A stretch of 35,168 nt of DNA from Alcaligenaceae bacterium (GCA_947379755.1 CANCOC010000002.1:1-35168); one strand, 5' to 3'; positions 15,415-23,784 are shown, counted from the first letter of the stretch. Notes: generated by a model not told the origin, from the letters alone. Program-made: numbers and translations.

Positions 15415-16127
15415 CACATCTCCCCCAGGTATGCCGCACGAATACCATCATGCGAAGCGATTTCCTCTGCCGGTCCCTCCAGTGAGATCACACCCGATTC
15501 CAGCACATATGCATAATCTGCAATCTCCAGAGCAAGATTTGCATTCTGCTCGACAATCAGCATCGATAACCCCAGTTCTTTATTGACGCGACCCAGCGTG
15601 TCATACAGATCATTAATAATCACGGGGGCAAGCCCCAGGGACGGCTCATCAAGCAATAACACCCGGGGTCGCAACATCAGTGCACGACCCACCGCCAGCA
15701 TTTGCTGCTCTCCACCACTCAGACTGCCAGCCTTTTGTTGACGACGTTCGCGCAACCGCGGAAACAAGTCGTACATTTTTTCCATGTCTGCCAGAATTTC
15801 ATTCTTATCGTGGCGCCGGAATGCTCCGATACGTAAATTGTCCTCAACGGTCAGATCCGTAAAGGTGCCCCGCCCTTCAGCAGCATGTGCCAGACCCATC
15901 CTTGCAATACCGTCAGGTTTTAGACCCCGCAACTCTTTGCCATCGAGCAAGATACTGCCCGAGCTTTTCACCAGACCGCTGATTGCGCGCAATGTCGTAG
16001 TCTTGCCTGCACCATTGGCCCCGAGCAGTACCGAAACTGAACCAGGCCGCACAGACATAGAAATTCCATGCAGCACACGGATGCGACCATAACCAGCTGT
16101 AAAGTCTTTTATTTCCAGTACATTCAT
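15414..16127 (-). CDS. livF: Branched-chain-type ABC ATPase, LivF family
   Basis: This 237-residue ATPase has Walker A GANGAGKT (36-43), the signature LSGGEQQ (136-142), Walker B LLLDEPS with the catalytic Glu161, and the LivF-type IVEQNANLALEIAD segment. It forms the heterodimeric motor with LivG. It overlaps livG by 4 bases and livH at its stop. All motifs are intact, which contrasts with LivG, whose signature is altered. Confidence 0.95.
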   Translation of the reverse strand: MNVLEIKDFTAGYGRIRVLHGISMSVRPGSVSVLLGANGAGKTTTLRAISGLVKSSGSILLDGKELRGLKPDGIARMGLAHAAEGRGTFTDLTVEDNLRIGAFRRHDKNEILADMEKMYDLFPRLRERRQQKAGSLSGGEQQMLAVGRALMLRPRVLLLDEPSLGLAPVIINDLYDTLGRVNKELGLSMLIVEQNANLALEIADYAYVLESGVISLEGPAEEIASHDGIRAAYLGEM

Positions 16128-16900
16128 CGCGGTTTGCCCAGGTAAGCTTCAATCACACGAGGATTGGTTTTAATGTCAACGGGCAGACCATCGGCAATCT
16201 TGTGGCCAAAATCCAGCACAACGATATTGTCGGAAATCTTCATGACCATCCCCATATGATGTTCAACGAGCAACAGCGTCAAGTCGAACTCATCACGAAT
16301 CCGCACGAGCGTTTCCGATAAATCATCCACCTCGGAATGAGAGAGACCGCCAGCGGGTTCGTCCAGCATCAAGAATGAAGGTCGTGAGGCGAGCGCACGC
16401 GCAAGCTCCACTTTTTTCAGGGTTGGATAAGGCAAATCATCGACCCGTGTGTCATGTAAATCACCCATATCGAGCCGGCCAAGGAGTTCATGTGCAAATT
16501 GCGCCAACTGCTCTTCTTCACGACGATATGAGACAGGAATAAAAGGAGATTTCAACAACGGTGTCCGACCGTAGTGATGCCCACCTAGCATGACATTTTC
16601 GTGAACTGTCATGGAAGGCAACAATGCCAGATTTTGAAATGTGCGCGCAATGCCTCGCATCGCAACATCCTTAGCCTTGACGCGCGTAATATCTTCACCA
16701 TCAAAGACCACCGTCCCGCCGGAGGGGTTATACAACCTGCTGATGCAATTAAAGAGACTAGTTTTACCCGCGCCATTCGGACCGATCAAGCCACAGATAT
16801 GACCACGCGAGACATTGAACGACAGCCCGTTGAGTGCAACAATCCCTCCAAAACGCAATGAAAGATTCGAAACAGATAACTTATGGCCAGGTGAGCTCAC
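16124..16900 (-). CDS. livG: Branched-chain-type ABC ATPase, LivG family, with atypical signature motif
   Basis: This 258-residue ATPase has Walker A GPNGAGKT (40-47), the LivG-type GIARTFQN block, Walker B LMLDEPAGG (177-185) and the LLLVEHHMGMVMKISD segment. The ABC signature, normally LSYGQ or similar in LivG, reads LPYPT (156-160), so the glycine that contacts nucleotide is replaced by proline. The start is GTG at 16900, overlapping the stop of the upstream dehydrogenase gene in a GTGA arrangement. It partners LivF, whose signature is normal, so one of the two ATP sites may be degenerate. Confidence 0.92.
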   Translation of the reverse strand: MSSPGHKLSVSNLSLRFGGIVALNGLSFNVSRGHICGLIGPNGAGKTSLFNCISRLYNPSGGTVVFDGEDITRVKAKDVAMRGIARTFQNLALLPSMTVHENVMLGGHHYGRTPLLKSPFIPVSYRREEEQLAQFAHELLGRLDMGDLHDTRVDDLPYPTLKKVELARALASRPSFLMLDEPAGGLSHSEVDDLSETLVRIRDEFDLTLLLVEHHMGMVMKISDNIVVLDFGHKIADGLPVDIKTNPRVIEAYLGKPR

Positions 16901-17802
16901 AAACCTGCACCCTTCTGAATCTGTTTGGCCAATTCAGTCATGTCTGAGCCCTGAGGCGCACTACCGAGCGCCTCAGCCCACATTTTTGCGCTTGCTTTGG
17001 ACAAAATCGTTTCGGTGCCTGTCGCCTCGATCAAGGACATGGCAATACCCACGTCCTTATTCATCAATTGCAAGGCGAACCCAAAATCCCATGTTTTTTG
17101 CAAGACGGCTTTAGGCCAGGCAATATTGGTCATAAAGCTGCCTCCACTTGAGGCATTGACCACCTGATGCATGACAGCAGGATCAAGACCGAACTTTTCG
17201 CCCACGGCAAAGACCTCAGCTGTCGCGGCAAAAATAGTTGCCGCCAACAAATTATTCAACGCTTTGACAGCGTGCCCTGCTCCCACATCGCCCACCAGGA
17301 TGACGTTTGAGCCCATGCGCTCGAGAAAGGGTCGGGCACGCTCAAAGTCGGCACGATCTCCACCCACCATGATGGCCAGCTTGCCAGATGCCGCACCGCC
17401 GATTCCGCCTGAGACAGGCGCATCAATGAACACCAGCCCGCGCTGGCTGGCCAGCTTTGCATTTTCGATCGTATTGGCAGGCGTGGATGAACTCATATCG
17501 ATCACCAATGCACCCTTGGGAAGAATATCTATCAAACCCTTTTGAGTGCCACCTCTGAATACATCATCGACAATCGCACTGTTAGGCAACATCAAAATTA
17601 CAATGTTTGCTGCTGACAGTTCCTCAAGTTTGCTGATTGCATGACCGGATGCTGCCTGGGCAGCCTGCTGTGCACGCTCGGCATCCGTATCAAAAACCAA
17701 TAACTCACCCGCGCCGCTCAGCTGAGAGATCATGCGACCTCCCATGGCGCCCAATCCTATAAATCCAATGACCGGGAGTGCTGCTTGTTTGGTCTGACTC
17801 AT
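16897..17802 (-). CDS. 3-hydroxyisobutyrate dehydrogenase-family (beta-hydroxyacid) NAD(P)-dependent enzyme
   Basis: This cytoplasmic oxidoreductase of 301 residues oxidises a beta-hydroxyacid or reduces its semialdehyde. It has the Rossmann motif GLGAMGGRM (16-24), the substrate motif DAPVSGG (127-133) and the catalytic lysine at 180 (GHAVKALNN). The ATG at 17802 follows GGAG at good spacing, so an earlier in-frame ATG at 17814 was not used. It lies inside the transporter operon, between the aldehyde dehydrogenase and livG, which suggests that transport and oxidation share a substrate or product. A second family member is encoded at 20889-21782. Other family activities, such as tartronate semialdehyde or glyoxylate reduction, cannot be excluded. 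Confidence 0.88.
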   Translation of the reverse strand: MSQTKQAALPVIGFIGLGAMGGRMISQLSGAGELLVFDTDAERAQQAAQAASGHAISKLEELSAANIVILMLPNSAIVDDVFRGGTQKGLIDILPKGALVIDMSSSTPANTIENAKLASQRGLVFIDAPVSGGIGGAASGKLAIMVGGDRADFERARPFLERMGSNVILVGDVGAGHAVKALNNLLAATIFAATAEVFAVGEKFGLDPAVMHQVVNASSGGSFMTNIAWPKAVLQKTWDFGFALQLMNKDVGIAMSLIEATGTETILSKASAKMWAEALGSAPQGSDMTELAKQIQKGAGL

Positions 17803-17884
17803 GATGATCTCCATTATTTTTTTAACTGATCTGACTCAAGACAACAACGATCGCCACGTTCACGCAGCAGAAAATCAAATACGC

Positions 17885-19366
17885 CTACAAACGCGAATAA
17901 CCGTGATCACCAAGATTGACTGAAACCTGCTTGATATCGGTATAGCTTTCCAGAATGCCTTCGAGAGAAAATTCGCGTCCGGCACCACTTTGTTTGACTC
18001 CACCATAAGAATGACCGATCTGCTGGCCCCCTCCCTGGTTAACCAGCACCCAACCTACATCCAGTGCATGCGCCACACGCAGTGCAGGCGCACCGGCGCG
18101 TGACCAGATGAACGCTGCAAGACCATATTGCGAGGCGTTGGCTCGCTCGATGACTTCGCTCTCTTCACGCCAGGTCGTGACCGACAGCACCGGACCAAAT
18201 ACCTCTTCGTTCGTCAGGCGGACATCTTCAGGCAAGTTCAAAAACACGGTGGGTTCAAAAAAGTAGCCTTTAGACAATGCCCCAGTCGTGGGAGGCAGTC
18301 CGCCCATCACGAGCGCACTGGGCTTGCGTTCGATCGCCTCACGCACATAGGTTGAAACACGATTAAATTGTTTCTCATTGACCAGAGTGCCTGCGTCGGT
18401 TGCCTCATCCAGAGGATTGCCCAGACGCATAGCCTTGAGCTTGTCCGTCAGACAAGACAGAAAAGAATCGGCGATCGACTCATGCAAAAACAACCGGGAA
18501 CCTGCCGTGCAAGACTGCCCCTGACGGGAAAAACGCATCGCAGTTATTACACCGTCTGCGGTGAAAGCATGGTCGACATCGGGAAAAACAACTTGTGCAC
18601 TTTTACCTCCCAGCTCAAGAGATACTGCAGCAATACGCTGGCTCGCCGCGGCCAGAATCGAGCGGCCGACTGCGGTGGAACCTGTAAAAGAAATTTTCGG
18701 CACATCAGGATGCTCGACGAGTGCTGCACCGCACTCCGCTCCATACCCGGTTAACACGTTCAGAACACCGGCAGGTAAGTGTTCGTTGCATATTCTGCTC
18801 ATCTCAAGCACGGCCATCGGCGCTTCTTCAGAGGCTTTCAGAACCAGTGTGTTACCTGTAATCAGTGCAGGCGCGATCTTGAGCGCTGCGAGTAAAAGTG
18901 GAGCATTCCAGGGCACGATCGCACCCACTACCCCATAAGGTTCTCGTCTGGTGTAGTCCAGATTGTCAGGGTTCAAATACATGGTTTTGCCCTTCAGTTC
19001 ACGGGCCAGACCTGCAACATAACGAAAAATTTCGACAACAAGCCCGGCTTCGCCACGACTCTGGGTGCGCAGCGCATTGCCATTTTCGGTACTGATCAGG
19101 CGCGCGAGCGATTCCTTATTCTGCTCAAGTGCATCAGCAATGTTGTAGAGCATCCTGCCACGATCTGCTGCGGCAACACGCGACCATACTTTGAAAGCCT
19201 GTTTAGCGGCGCAAACTGCCAGCGCAACATCCTGAGCGTTCCCCCTCGGGACTTTGGCAAAAATCATTTTATTGGCGGGATTTTCAACTCCGATCCACTC
19301 GCCCTCACAGCTGTCGACCCATTTACCGTTGATGAGCATCTGTTGAACTGATACTGGCGAATTCAT
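17885..19366 (-). CDS. NAD(P)-dependent aldehyde dehydrogenase
   Basis: This 493-residue enzyme oxidises an aldehyde to its acid. The catalytic residues are in place: Asn154 in VPWNAP, Lys177 in LVLKASEEAP, Glu251 in LELGGKS and Cys286 in GQSCTAGS. The ATG at 19366 follows GGAG; a TTG five codons earlier overlaps that site. The Cys is followed by TAGSR, as in betaine- and general-type ALDHs rather than the methylmalonate-semialdehyde type. It is the second gene of the operon, after the binding protein, and precedes the hydroxyisobutyrate-dehydrogenase-like gene. The pair could oxidise alcohol to aldehyde to acid in sequence; the substrate is unknown. Confidence 0.92.
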   Translation of the reverse strand: MNSPVSVQQMLINGKWVDSCEGEWIGVENPANKMIFAKVPRGNAQDVALAVCAAKQAFKVWSRVAAADRGRMLYNIADALEQNKESLARLISTENGNALRTQSRGEAGLVVEIFRYVAGLARELKGKTMYLNPDNLDYTRREPYGVVGAIVPWNAPLLLAALKIAPALITGNTLVLKASEEAPMAVLEMSRICNEHLPAGVLNVLTGYGAECGAALVEHPDVPKISFTGSTAVGRSILAAASQRIAAVSLELGGKSAQVVFPDVDHAFTADGVITAMRFSRQGQSCTAGSRLFLHESIADSFLSCLTDKLKAMRLGNPLDEATDAGTLVNEKQFNRVSTYVREAIERKPSALVMGGLPPTTGALSKGYFFEPTVFLNLPEDVRLTNEEVFGPVLSVTTWREESEVIERANASQYGLAAFIWSRAGAPALRVAHALDVGWVLVNQGGGQQIGHSYGGVKQSGAGREFSLEGILESYTDIKQVSVNLGDHGYSRL

Positions 19367-19398
19367 CTTGAGATTCTCCAAATAATTTGAGCGATATC

Positions 19399-19425
19399 AC
19401 CCTGCGCCAAAAATCAACGCAGGGT
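19399..19425 (-). other. Intercistronic hairpin after the binding-protein gene
   Basis: ACCCTGCG (19399-19406) pairs with CGCAGGGT (19418-19425) around an 11-base loop. There is no T-run, and the operon continues beyond. Such hairpins often protect the binding-protein message so that it exceeds the rest of a transporter operon; that role is inferred here. Confidence 0.45.
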
Positions 19426-19450
19426 CCTCTACTTACTGGCGAGTCAAGCA

Positions 19451-20704
19451 TCAGGGTGCAGGTGTTTTACCTTCAAAGTTGATGATGCCGCCAATCGGCA
19501 CAAACTTCTCTCCATCAAACTGAGCCATCTGGACAGACTCGATCGGATATCCATCCGTCACACCATTTGTATTCAGAGTGATGCCATTGAGCAGCAGAGG
19601 CACTTTCTGACCTTTCATGCTACGTGCAGCTTCCATAAAAGACGCACGTGTCGGAGCCTTGGTTTGTTCGAGTACGTTCTTGACTGCATTGCAGACAAAC
19701 CAGCCTGTAGCAGCATTCTGATCTGCAGGATTCAAGCCGCTCTCATATTTTTTAAGCTTTTCGACATAGAGCTTCATATCATCGTCATTGGCAAAAGCAG
19801 GATTTGCCTGATCTTTGAGCCACAGACCTGAATAGACTCCTTTCGATGCCTCCACGCCAGCAGGCTGCAACGCGCCACCAATACTTGAACCTACACCCCA
19901 GATGATATGCGCGGGCTTCCAATTAGTCGCAGCCATACGCTTGAGGGCCTGCACCACAAACTTGGGCGTCGTCGCATCGACAAAGACGTCCGCACCCGAT
20001 GCAGCGATGCGATCAATCTTGGCATCAATCGTGGGTTCGGTGTAAGAGTGCTCCTCGTGAATCACGATATTCAGGCCAATGTCTTTGGCCGCTTTGACAA
20101 AACCTTTTGCAAAAAATGGACCACCGCTGTCGTCATTAAAAAGGGCGACCTTTGCGTTGGGGAATTTTTCTTTAATAAAGGCGGCATAAAGCGCTGCCTC
20201 GGTGTTGTAGGCTAGCAGAGCAGGCATCGTCCAGGGAAACTTTTCGACCTCTTCCTTGACTCCAAACATCGGACCACCGGTAAAGATGAACACCTGTGGA
20301 ACCTTCTCGGAGTTGTAATAAGGTCTGGCTCCCAGATTGGCACCCGTTCCAGCGTTTCCTGAAATAGCGAACACCTGATCCTGACTCACCAGGCGCCGGG
20401 CATTCTGCAATGCTCGTGCTGGTTCCATTGCATCGTCATACATCACGTATTTCACTTTACGGGTCTTGCCGTCACCCATTTTGATGCCGCCTAACTCGGT
20501 ATTGATATATTCAAAGCAGGCGCGCTGCGCACGGCCAATCGGACCATAGCCCGCATTCGGTCCGGACAAGGGAATCGATGCACCCCAAGTAATTTCTGTA
20601 TCGGTTATACCGTTTTCAGCGTGACTTGCAGCGCCAATCGTCATGAGTGCCGAAGCGATCATGACTTTTAAAAAACGACCACCCTTTGCATTGCGTTGCA
20701 GCAT
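19451..20704 (-). CDS. Liv-type periplasmic binding protein (Peripla_BP_6)
   Basis: This 417-residue protein begins with a signal peptide (basic start, hydrophobic core at about 12-22, cleavage near SHA-EN at 26-29). The type I periplasmic-binding fold follows, with the early IPLSGPNAGYGPIG block, DDAMEPARALQNARRLV, and a SGNAGTGAN segment. It delivers the ligand to the LivHMGF complex encoded downstream. GGGAGAG precedes the ATG at 20704. It belongs to the amino acid/amide/urea-type group, and the ligand cannot be read from sequence. It is first in the seven-gene operon, and the region upstream holds a long-spaced inverted repeat. Confidence 0.93.
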   Translation of the reverse strand: MLQRNAKGGRFLKVMIASALMTIGAASHAENGITDTEITWGASIPLSGPNAGYGPIGRAQRACFEYINTELGGIKMGDGKTRKVKYVMYDDAMEPARALQNARRLVSQDQVFAISGNAGTGANLGARPYYNSEKVPQVFIFTGGPMFGVKEEVEKFPWTMPALLAYNTEAALYAAFIKEKFPNAKVALFNDDSGGPFFAKGFVKAAKDIGLNIVIHEEHSYTEPTIDAKIDRIAASGADVFVDATTPKFVVQALKRMAATNWKPAHIIWGVGSSIGGALQPAGVEASKGVYSGLWLKDQANPAFANDDDMKLYVEKLKKYESGLNPADQNAATGWFVCNAVKNVLEQTKAPTRASFMEAARSMKGQKVPLLLNGITLNTNGVTDGYPIESVQMAQFDGEKFVPIGGIINFEGKTPAP

Positions 20705-20734
20705 AATTGTCTCTCCCAATATATTTTTTTTCGT

Positions 20735-20788
20735 ACAGATCAACGCTGCGGCTATTCACACAATGAGCAGCTGCAACAATTGATCTGT
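20735..20788. promoter_or_regulatory. Long-spaced inverted repeat ahead of the binding-protein gene
   Basis: ACAGATCAA (20735-20743) and its exact complement TTGATCTGT (20780-20788) face each other across 36 bases, 31-84 bases upstream of the start codon. On the minus strand a weak promoter-like TTGTTG and TGAATA lie between the half-sites. The arrangement suggests an operator pair flanking the operon promoter, but no regulator gene is in the window. Confidence 0.4.
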
Positions 20789-20888
20789 CGTGTCCTACAG
20801 GATATAACTTAGTTGAGAATTAACTACTCAGGTTTTCCCTAACTCGCATTTGATTCGTATTGACTGACGTTGACTCACTAAACAAAGT

Positions 20889-21782
20889 TCATGACCCTTT
20901 GCCTAGCATCTGATAAATACTGCCGTAGTCCAGCTTTCCATTCCCAGCCTTGCTATGCATGTCGTACAAATTTCTGGCGTTTGCACCCAGAGGAACACTG
21001 CACTGCGTCGACAAGGCGTTTTCGACTGCAAGGCCGAGATCTTTGAGCATCAGATCCACACCAAAACCACCTGCGTAATCATTGGATGCTGGCGCCTTTT
21101 CCATCACGCCAGGACAGGGATTGCAAGCGTTCAACACCCAGTTATTCCCTGAACTCTTGGAGATGATTTCAGTCAGGACTTTAGGATCAAGTCCGTTTGC
21201 AATACCTAAACGAAGTGCCTCGGCGGTGCCAATCATGGTGATGCCCAGCAGCATGTTGTTGCAAACTTTGACTGTCTGTCCGCTGCCATGCGGTCCTGCG
21301 TGATAAAGCGCTTTACCCATTTTTTGAAGATAGGCGTTTGCTGATGCAAAGCCATTTTCTGTCGCTCCGACCATAAAGGTCAGTGTGCCAGCCGTTGCCC
21401 CAACGGGACCGCCAGACACTGGAGCATCCAGCATCTCCATCCCTCTTTCGCCAGCCTGTTTACCGAGTTCTTTTGCAACCTCAGGCGAGATCGTTGAGGA
21501 GTCAATTAAAAGCGTTCCTGGACGAGCCTGCTCAAAAACGCCACCTTCGCCCAGATAAACATTTTTGACTGACTGACTCGAAGGAAGCATGGTGATGACA
21601 ACTTTGGCGCTCTTGACGGCCTGCTCCAGGGACACGCCCTGGATGCCACCCTCAGCGATAAGGCGATCAACATTACTTTGGAGTAAATCGAAACCAGCGA
21701 CCGAAAAGCCGCCTTTAATCAAATTGTGAGCCATGGGAAAGCCCATATTGCCCAAACCTATAAAAACAACTTCTGGGTTCAT
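20889..21782 (-). CDS. 3-hydroxyisobutyrate dehydrogenase-family enzyme, second copy
   Basis: This 297-residue enzyme has the Rossmann motif GLGNMGFPMA (9-18), the DAPVSGG substrate motif (119-125) and catalytic Lys172 (GQTVKVCNN). The CNNMLLG segment and the NACNPCPGV stretch resemble MmsB-type 3-hydroxyisobutyrate dehydrogenases of valine breakdown more closely than the paralogue at 16897. The ATG at 21782 follows CGGAG; a 42-residue upstream extension in frame is AT-rich promoter DNA. A good promoter lies about 50-80 bases upstream. It is separated from the transporter operon by 184 bases, so it may be a separate unit or read through. Confidence 0.9.
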   Translation of the reverse strand: MNPEVVFIGLGNMGFPMAHNLIKGGFSVAGFDLLQSNVDRLIAEGGIQGVSLEQAVKSAKVVITMLPSSQSVKNVYLGEGGVFEQARPGTLLIDSSTISPEVAKELGKQAGERGMEMLDAPVSGGPVGATAGTLTFMVGATENGFASANAYLQKMGKALYHAGPHGSGQTVKVCNNMLLGITMIGTAEALRLGIANGLDPKVLTEIISKSSGNNWVLNACNPCPGVMEKAPASNDYAGGFGVDLMLKDLGLAVENALSTQCSVPLGANARNLYDMHSKAGNGKLDYGSIYQMLGKGS

Positions 21783-21833
21783 CGTTGACTCCGGTAGAAA
21801 TATTGATGGGTTAAATGTCCTGAGTGCCTGTTC

Positions 21834-21863
21834 AGTATCAGACCCAGATCCGCTTATTGTCAA
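21834..21863 (-). promoter_or_regulatory. Candidate sigma-70 promoter for the MmsB-like gene
   Basis: Read on the minus strand, a perfect TTGACA (21863-21858) is followed after 18 bases by GATACT (21839-21834, four of six matching). The gene starts about 50 bases further on. This is assigned by pattern only. Confidence 0.45.
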
Positions 21864-21933
21864 ATATAAATAATTAAACGCTACGCTGAGCAACTTTGGC
21901 ATAATCAACTATAGAAAACAGTCACGGAGAGCG

Positions 21934-22686
21934 ATGATGCAGATAGACCTGACAGGAAAGCGCGCATTGATTGCCGGTTCAAGCCGGGGGATTGGTCTTG
22001 CGATGGCACAGACCTTTGCACGCGCCGGCGCACACGTTGCCATCTGTGCACGCACGCACGGCCCCCTGCAAGAGGCGGCACAATCCATACATCAATATGG
22101 TCACACGGTCAGCGCACGTACTTGCGACCTGGCCGATGGTGAGGCCGTTAAAAAATGGGTCGAGCACGCCGCGCACGATCTCGGAGGGATCGATATCCTG
22201 GTGAACAGTGCCTCAGGCTTTGGCCGCTCGGACGATGAACTGGGCTGGGGCCTGGGCATCCAGGTTGATCTCATGGCAACGATCCGTGCCTGTCATGCTG
22301 CTTATCCGCATCTTGAAAAACAGGGTGGCAGCATTATTCACATCACTTCGATTTCGGGTATGAAGCCAAGCGTGCGCAATCCTCCTTACGGCGCAGTCAA
22401 GGCTGCGATCATCCAGCATACGCAGACGCAGGCCGTGGCGTTGGCTGCCAAGGGCATCCGTGTCAATTGCATTTCACCTGGCTCGATTTTTTTCGAAGGA
22501 GGTGTTTGGGATGAAGCACAAAAAAACAACCCAAAACTATATGAAAGCATACTTGCCCGTATCCCATCAGGTCGCTTTGGCACCCCCCAGGAAGTCGCAA
22601 ACGTCGCAGCTTTTTTAGCCAGCGATCTTGCCTCGTGGGTCACAGGTCAGAATATTGTCGTGGATGGTGCACAGGTACTCGCTTAA
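21934..22686 (+). CDS. Short-chain dehydrogenase/reductase (classical SDR)
   Basis: This 250-residue oxidoreductase has the cofactor motif GSSRGIG (15-21), the catalytic Ser139 (ITSIS), Tyr152 and Lys156 (YGAVK), and the usual C-terminal block ending in VVDGAQVLA. GGAG precedes the ATG pair at 21934/21937; which of the two is used cannot be told. It is divergent from the MmsB-like gene, 151 bases apart, and is followed in the same direction by the HMG-CoA-lyase-like gene after 78 bases. A role in oxidising a hydroxyacyl or hydroxyacid intermediate is plausible. FabG-like activity cannot be excluded but is less likely in this context. Confidence 0.92.
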   Translation: MMQIDLTGKRALIAGSSRGIGLAMAQTFARAGAHVAICARTHGPLQEAAQSIHQYGHTVSARTCDLADGEAVKKWVEHAAHDLGGIDILVNSASGFGRSDDELGWGLGIQVDLMATIRACHAAYPHLEKQGGSIIHITSISGMKPSVRNPPYGAVKAAIIQHTQTQAVALAAKGIRVNCISPGSIFFEGGVWDEAQKNNPKLYESILARIPSGRFGTPQEVANVAAFLASDLASWVTGQNIVVDGAQVLA

Positions 22687-22764
22687 CGAATCCTGCGTTG
22701 ACAATGGGTCAGCGCACGCATTAACCTCAACGCCAATTATTTAAAAGAGTTCCTGGAGACCAGC

Positions 22765-23742
22765 ATGTCCGATTTACCCACGCGCGTCCGCATTCTCGAA
22801 GAAGGCCCACGAGAAGGCTTTCAAATTGAAAAAGGTCCCATCACAACCGCGCGCAAGATCGAACTGATCGACAGTCTCTCCGAAACGGGTCTTGAGCAAA
22901 TTCAGGTCACGTCCTTTGTCAATCCGAATGCCGTTCCAACCATGGCGGATGCGGAAGACGTCGCCCGGGGATTCAAACGCAAGCCAGGTGTGCGTTATAC
23001 CGGTCTGTGGCTCAATGACAAAGGTCTTGAGCGTGCAATCGCCACACAAAAACTTGATATCAAAGGTTCATTGTCCCTGACGGCATCTGAAAAATTCCTG
23101 ATGCGTAATCAGCGTCGTACACTCGCCGAAAACGTCGAGGCTGTACGTTCGATTATTGGCATGTTTAAACATTACAACGTGCCAGTTAACCGCGGCAGTG
23201 TCATGGCAGCCTTTGGTTGCAACTTTGAAGGCGACATGCCCGTTTCGCGTGTACTGGAAATGGTCGGGCAGCTGCTCGATCTGGCCGAAGAAGGACAAGT
23301 CAAAATCGAAACTCTTTCACTTGCAGATACGATGGCCTGGGCGACTCCTGGCTCGATTCGTAAAGTTGTTGGCGCAGTCCGTGACAAGTATCCTGAGCTT
23401 GAGCTCTCGCTGCATCTGCACGACACACGAGGCATGGGCATTGCAAATGCCTATGCCGGCCTGCAGATGGGGGTCAAGATTTTTGATGCCGCCGTGGCGG
23501 GTCTGGGTGGATGCCCCTTTGCCTCACACTCGGGTGCTTCGGGCAATGTCTGTACGGAAGATCTGGTGTTCATGTGCCATGAAATGGGAATCGAGACAGG
23601 AATTGACCTCGAAAAAATCATCGCTTCAGGACTGCTGGCAGAAGAAATTGTTGGACATCCCTTGCCAGGCTCCGTCATGAAAGGCGGTTCGCTGGACAAG
23701 CTGCGTCAGAAAATCGCTGCACAATCTCGCGCAAACGCCTGA
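22765..23742 (+). CDS. Hydroxymethylglutaryl-CoA lyase-like (HMGL/DRE-TIM) enzyme
   Basis: This 325-residue TIM-barrel lyase or aldolase has PREGFQ (15-20) carrying the catalytic arginine, the metal motif HLHDTRGMG (217-225) and the GLGGCPFA segment with Cys250, followed by SGASGNVCTED. The cysteine loop and metal histidines match HMG-CoA lyase, which splits HMG-CoA to acetyl-CoA and acetoacetate in leucine breakdown. The first motif, with Glu and Phe in place of the usual Asp and Leu (REGFQ against RDGLQ), marks a divergent subgroup, so another 3-hydroxy-3-methylacyl-CoA substrate is possible. CTGGAG precedes the ATG. It is probably co-transcribed with the SDR. Confidence 0.88.
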   Translation: MSDLPTRVRILEEGPREGFQIEKGPITTARKIELIDSLSETGLEQIQVTSFVNPNAVPTMADAEDVARGFKRKPGVRYTGLWLNDKGLERAIATQKLDIKGSLSLTASEKFLMRNQRRTLAENVEAVRSIIGMFKHYNVPVNRGSVMAAFGCNFEGDMPVSRVLEMVGQLLDLAEEGQVKIETLSLADTMAWATPGSIRKVVGAVRDKYPELELSLHLHDTRGMGIANAYAGLQMGVKIFDAAVAGLGGCPFASHSGASGNVCTEDLVFMCHEMGIETGIDLEKIIASGLLAEEIVGHPLPGSVMKGGSLDKLRQKIAAQSRANA

Positions 23743-23747
23743 GTCAG

Positions 23748-23784
23748 GGCGCAACCTGCAGAAACGTGTCCTGCAGGTTGCGCC
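23748..23784. terminator. Perfect 14-bp hairpin between convergent genes
   Basis: Bases 23748-23761 pair without mismatch with 23771-23784 across a 9-base loop. It begins five bases after the lyase gene stop and ends 17 bases before the convergent dienelactone hydrolase stop. There is no T-run on either strand. The position and symmetry suggest a shared bidirectional 3'-end element. Confidence 0.6.

Noticed and set aside
21783-21908. 42-residue extension of the MmsB-like enzyme
   Set aside because: It overlaps a good TTGACA-containing promoter, and the Rossmann motif sits properly at the N-terminus from 21782.
23156-23680. Second-frame open reading of 174 codons inside the HMG-CoA-lyase-like gene
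   Set aside because: It overlaps conserved catalytic loops of the lyase and looks like a frame shadow.
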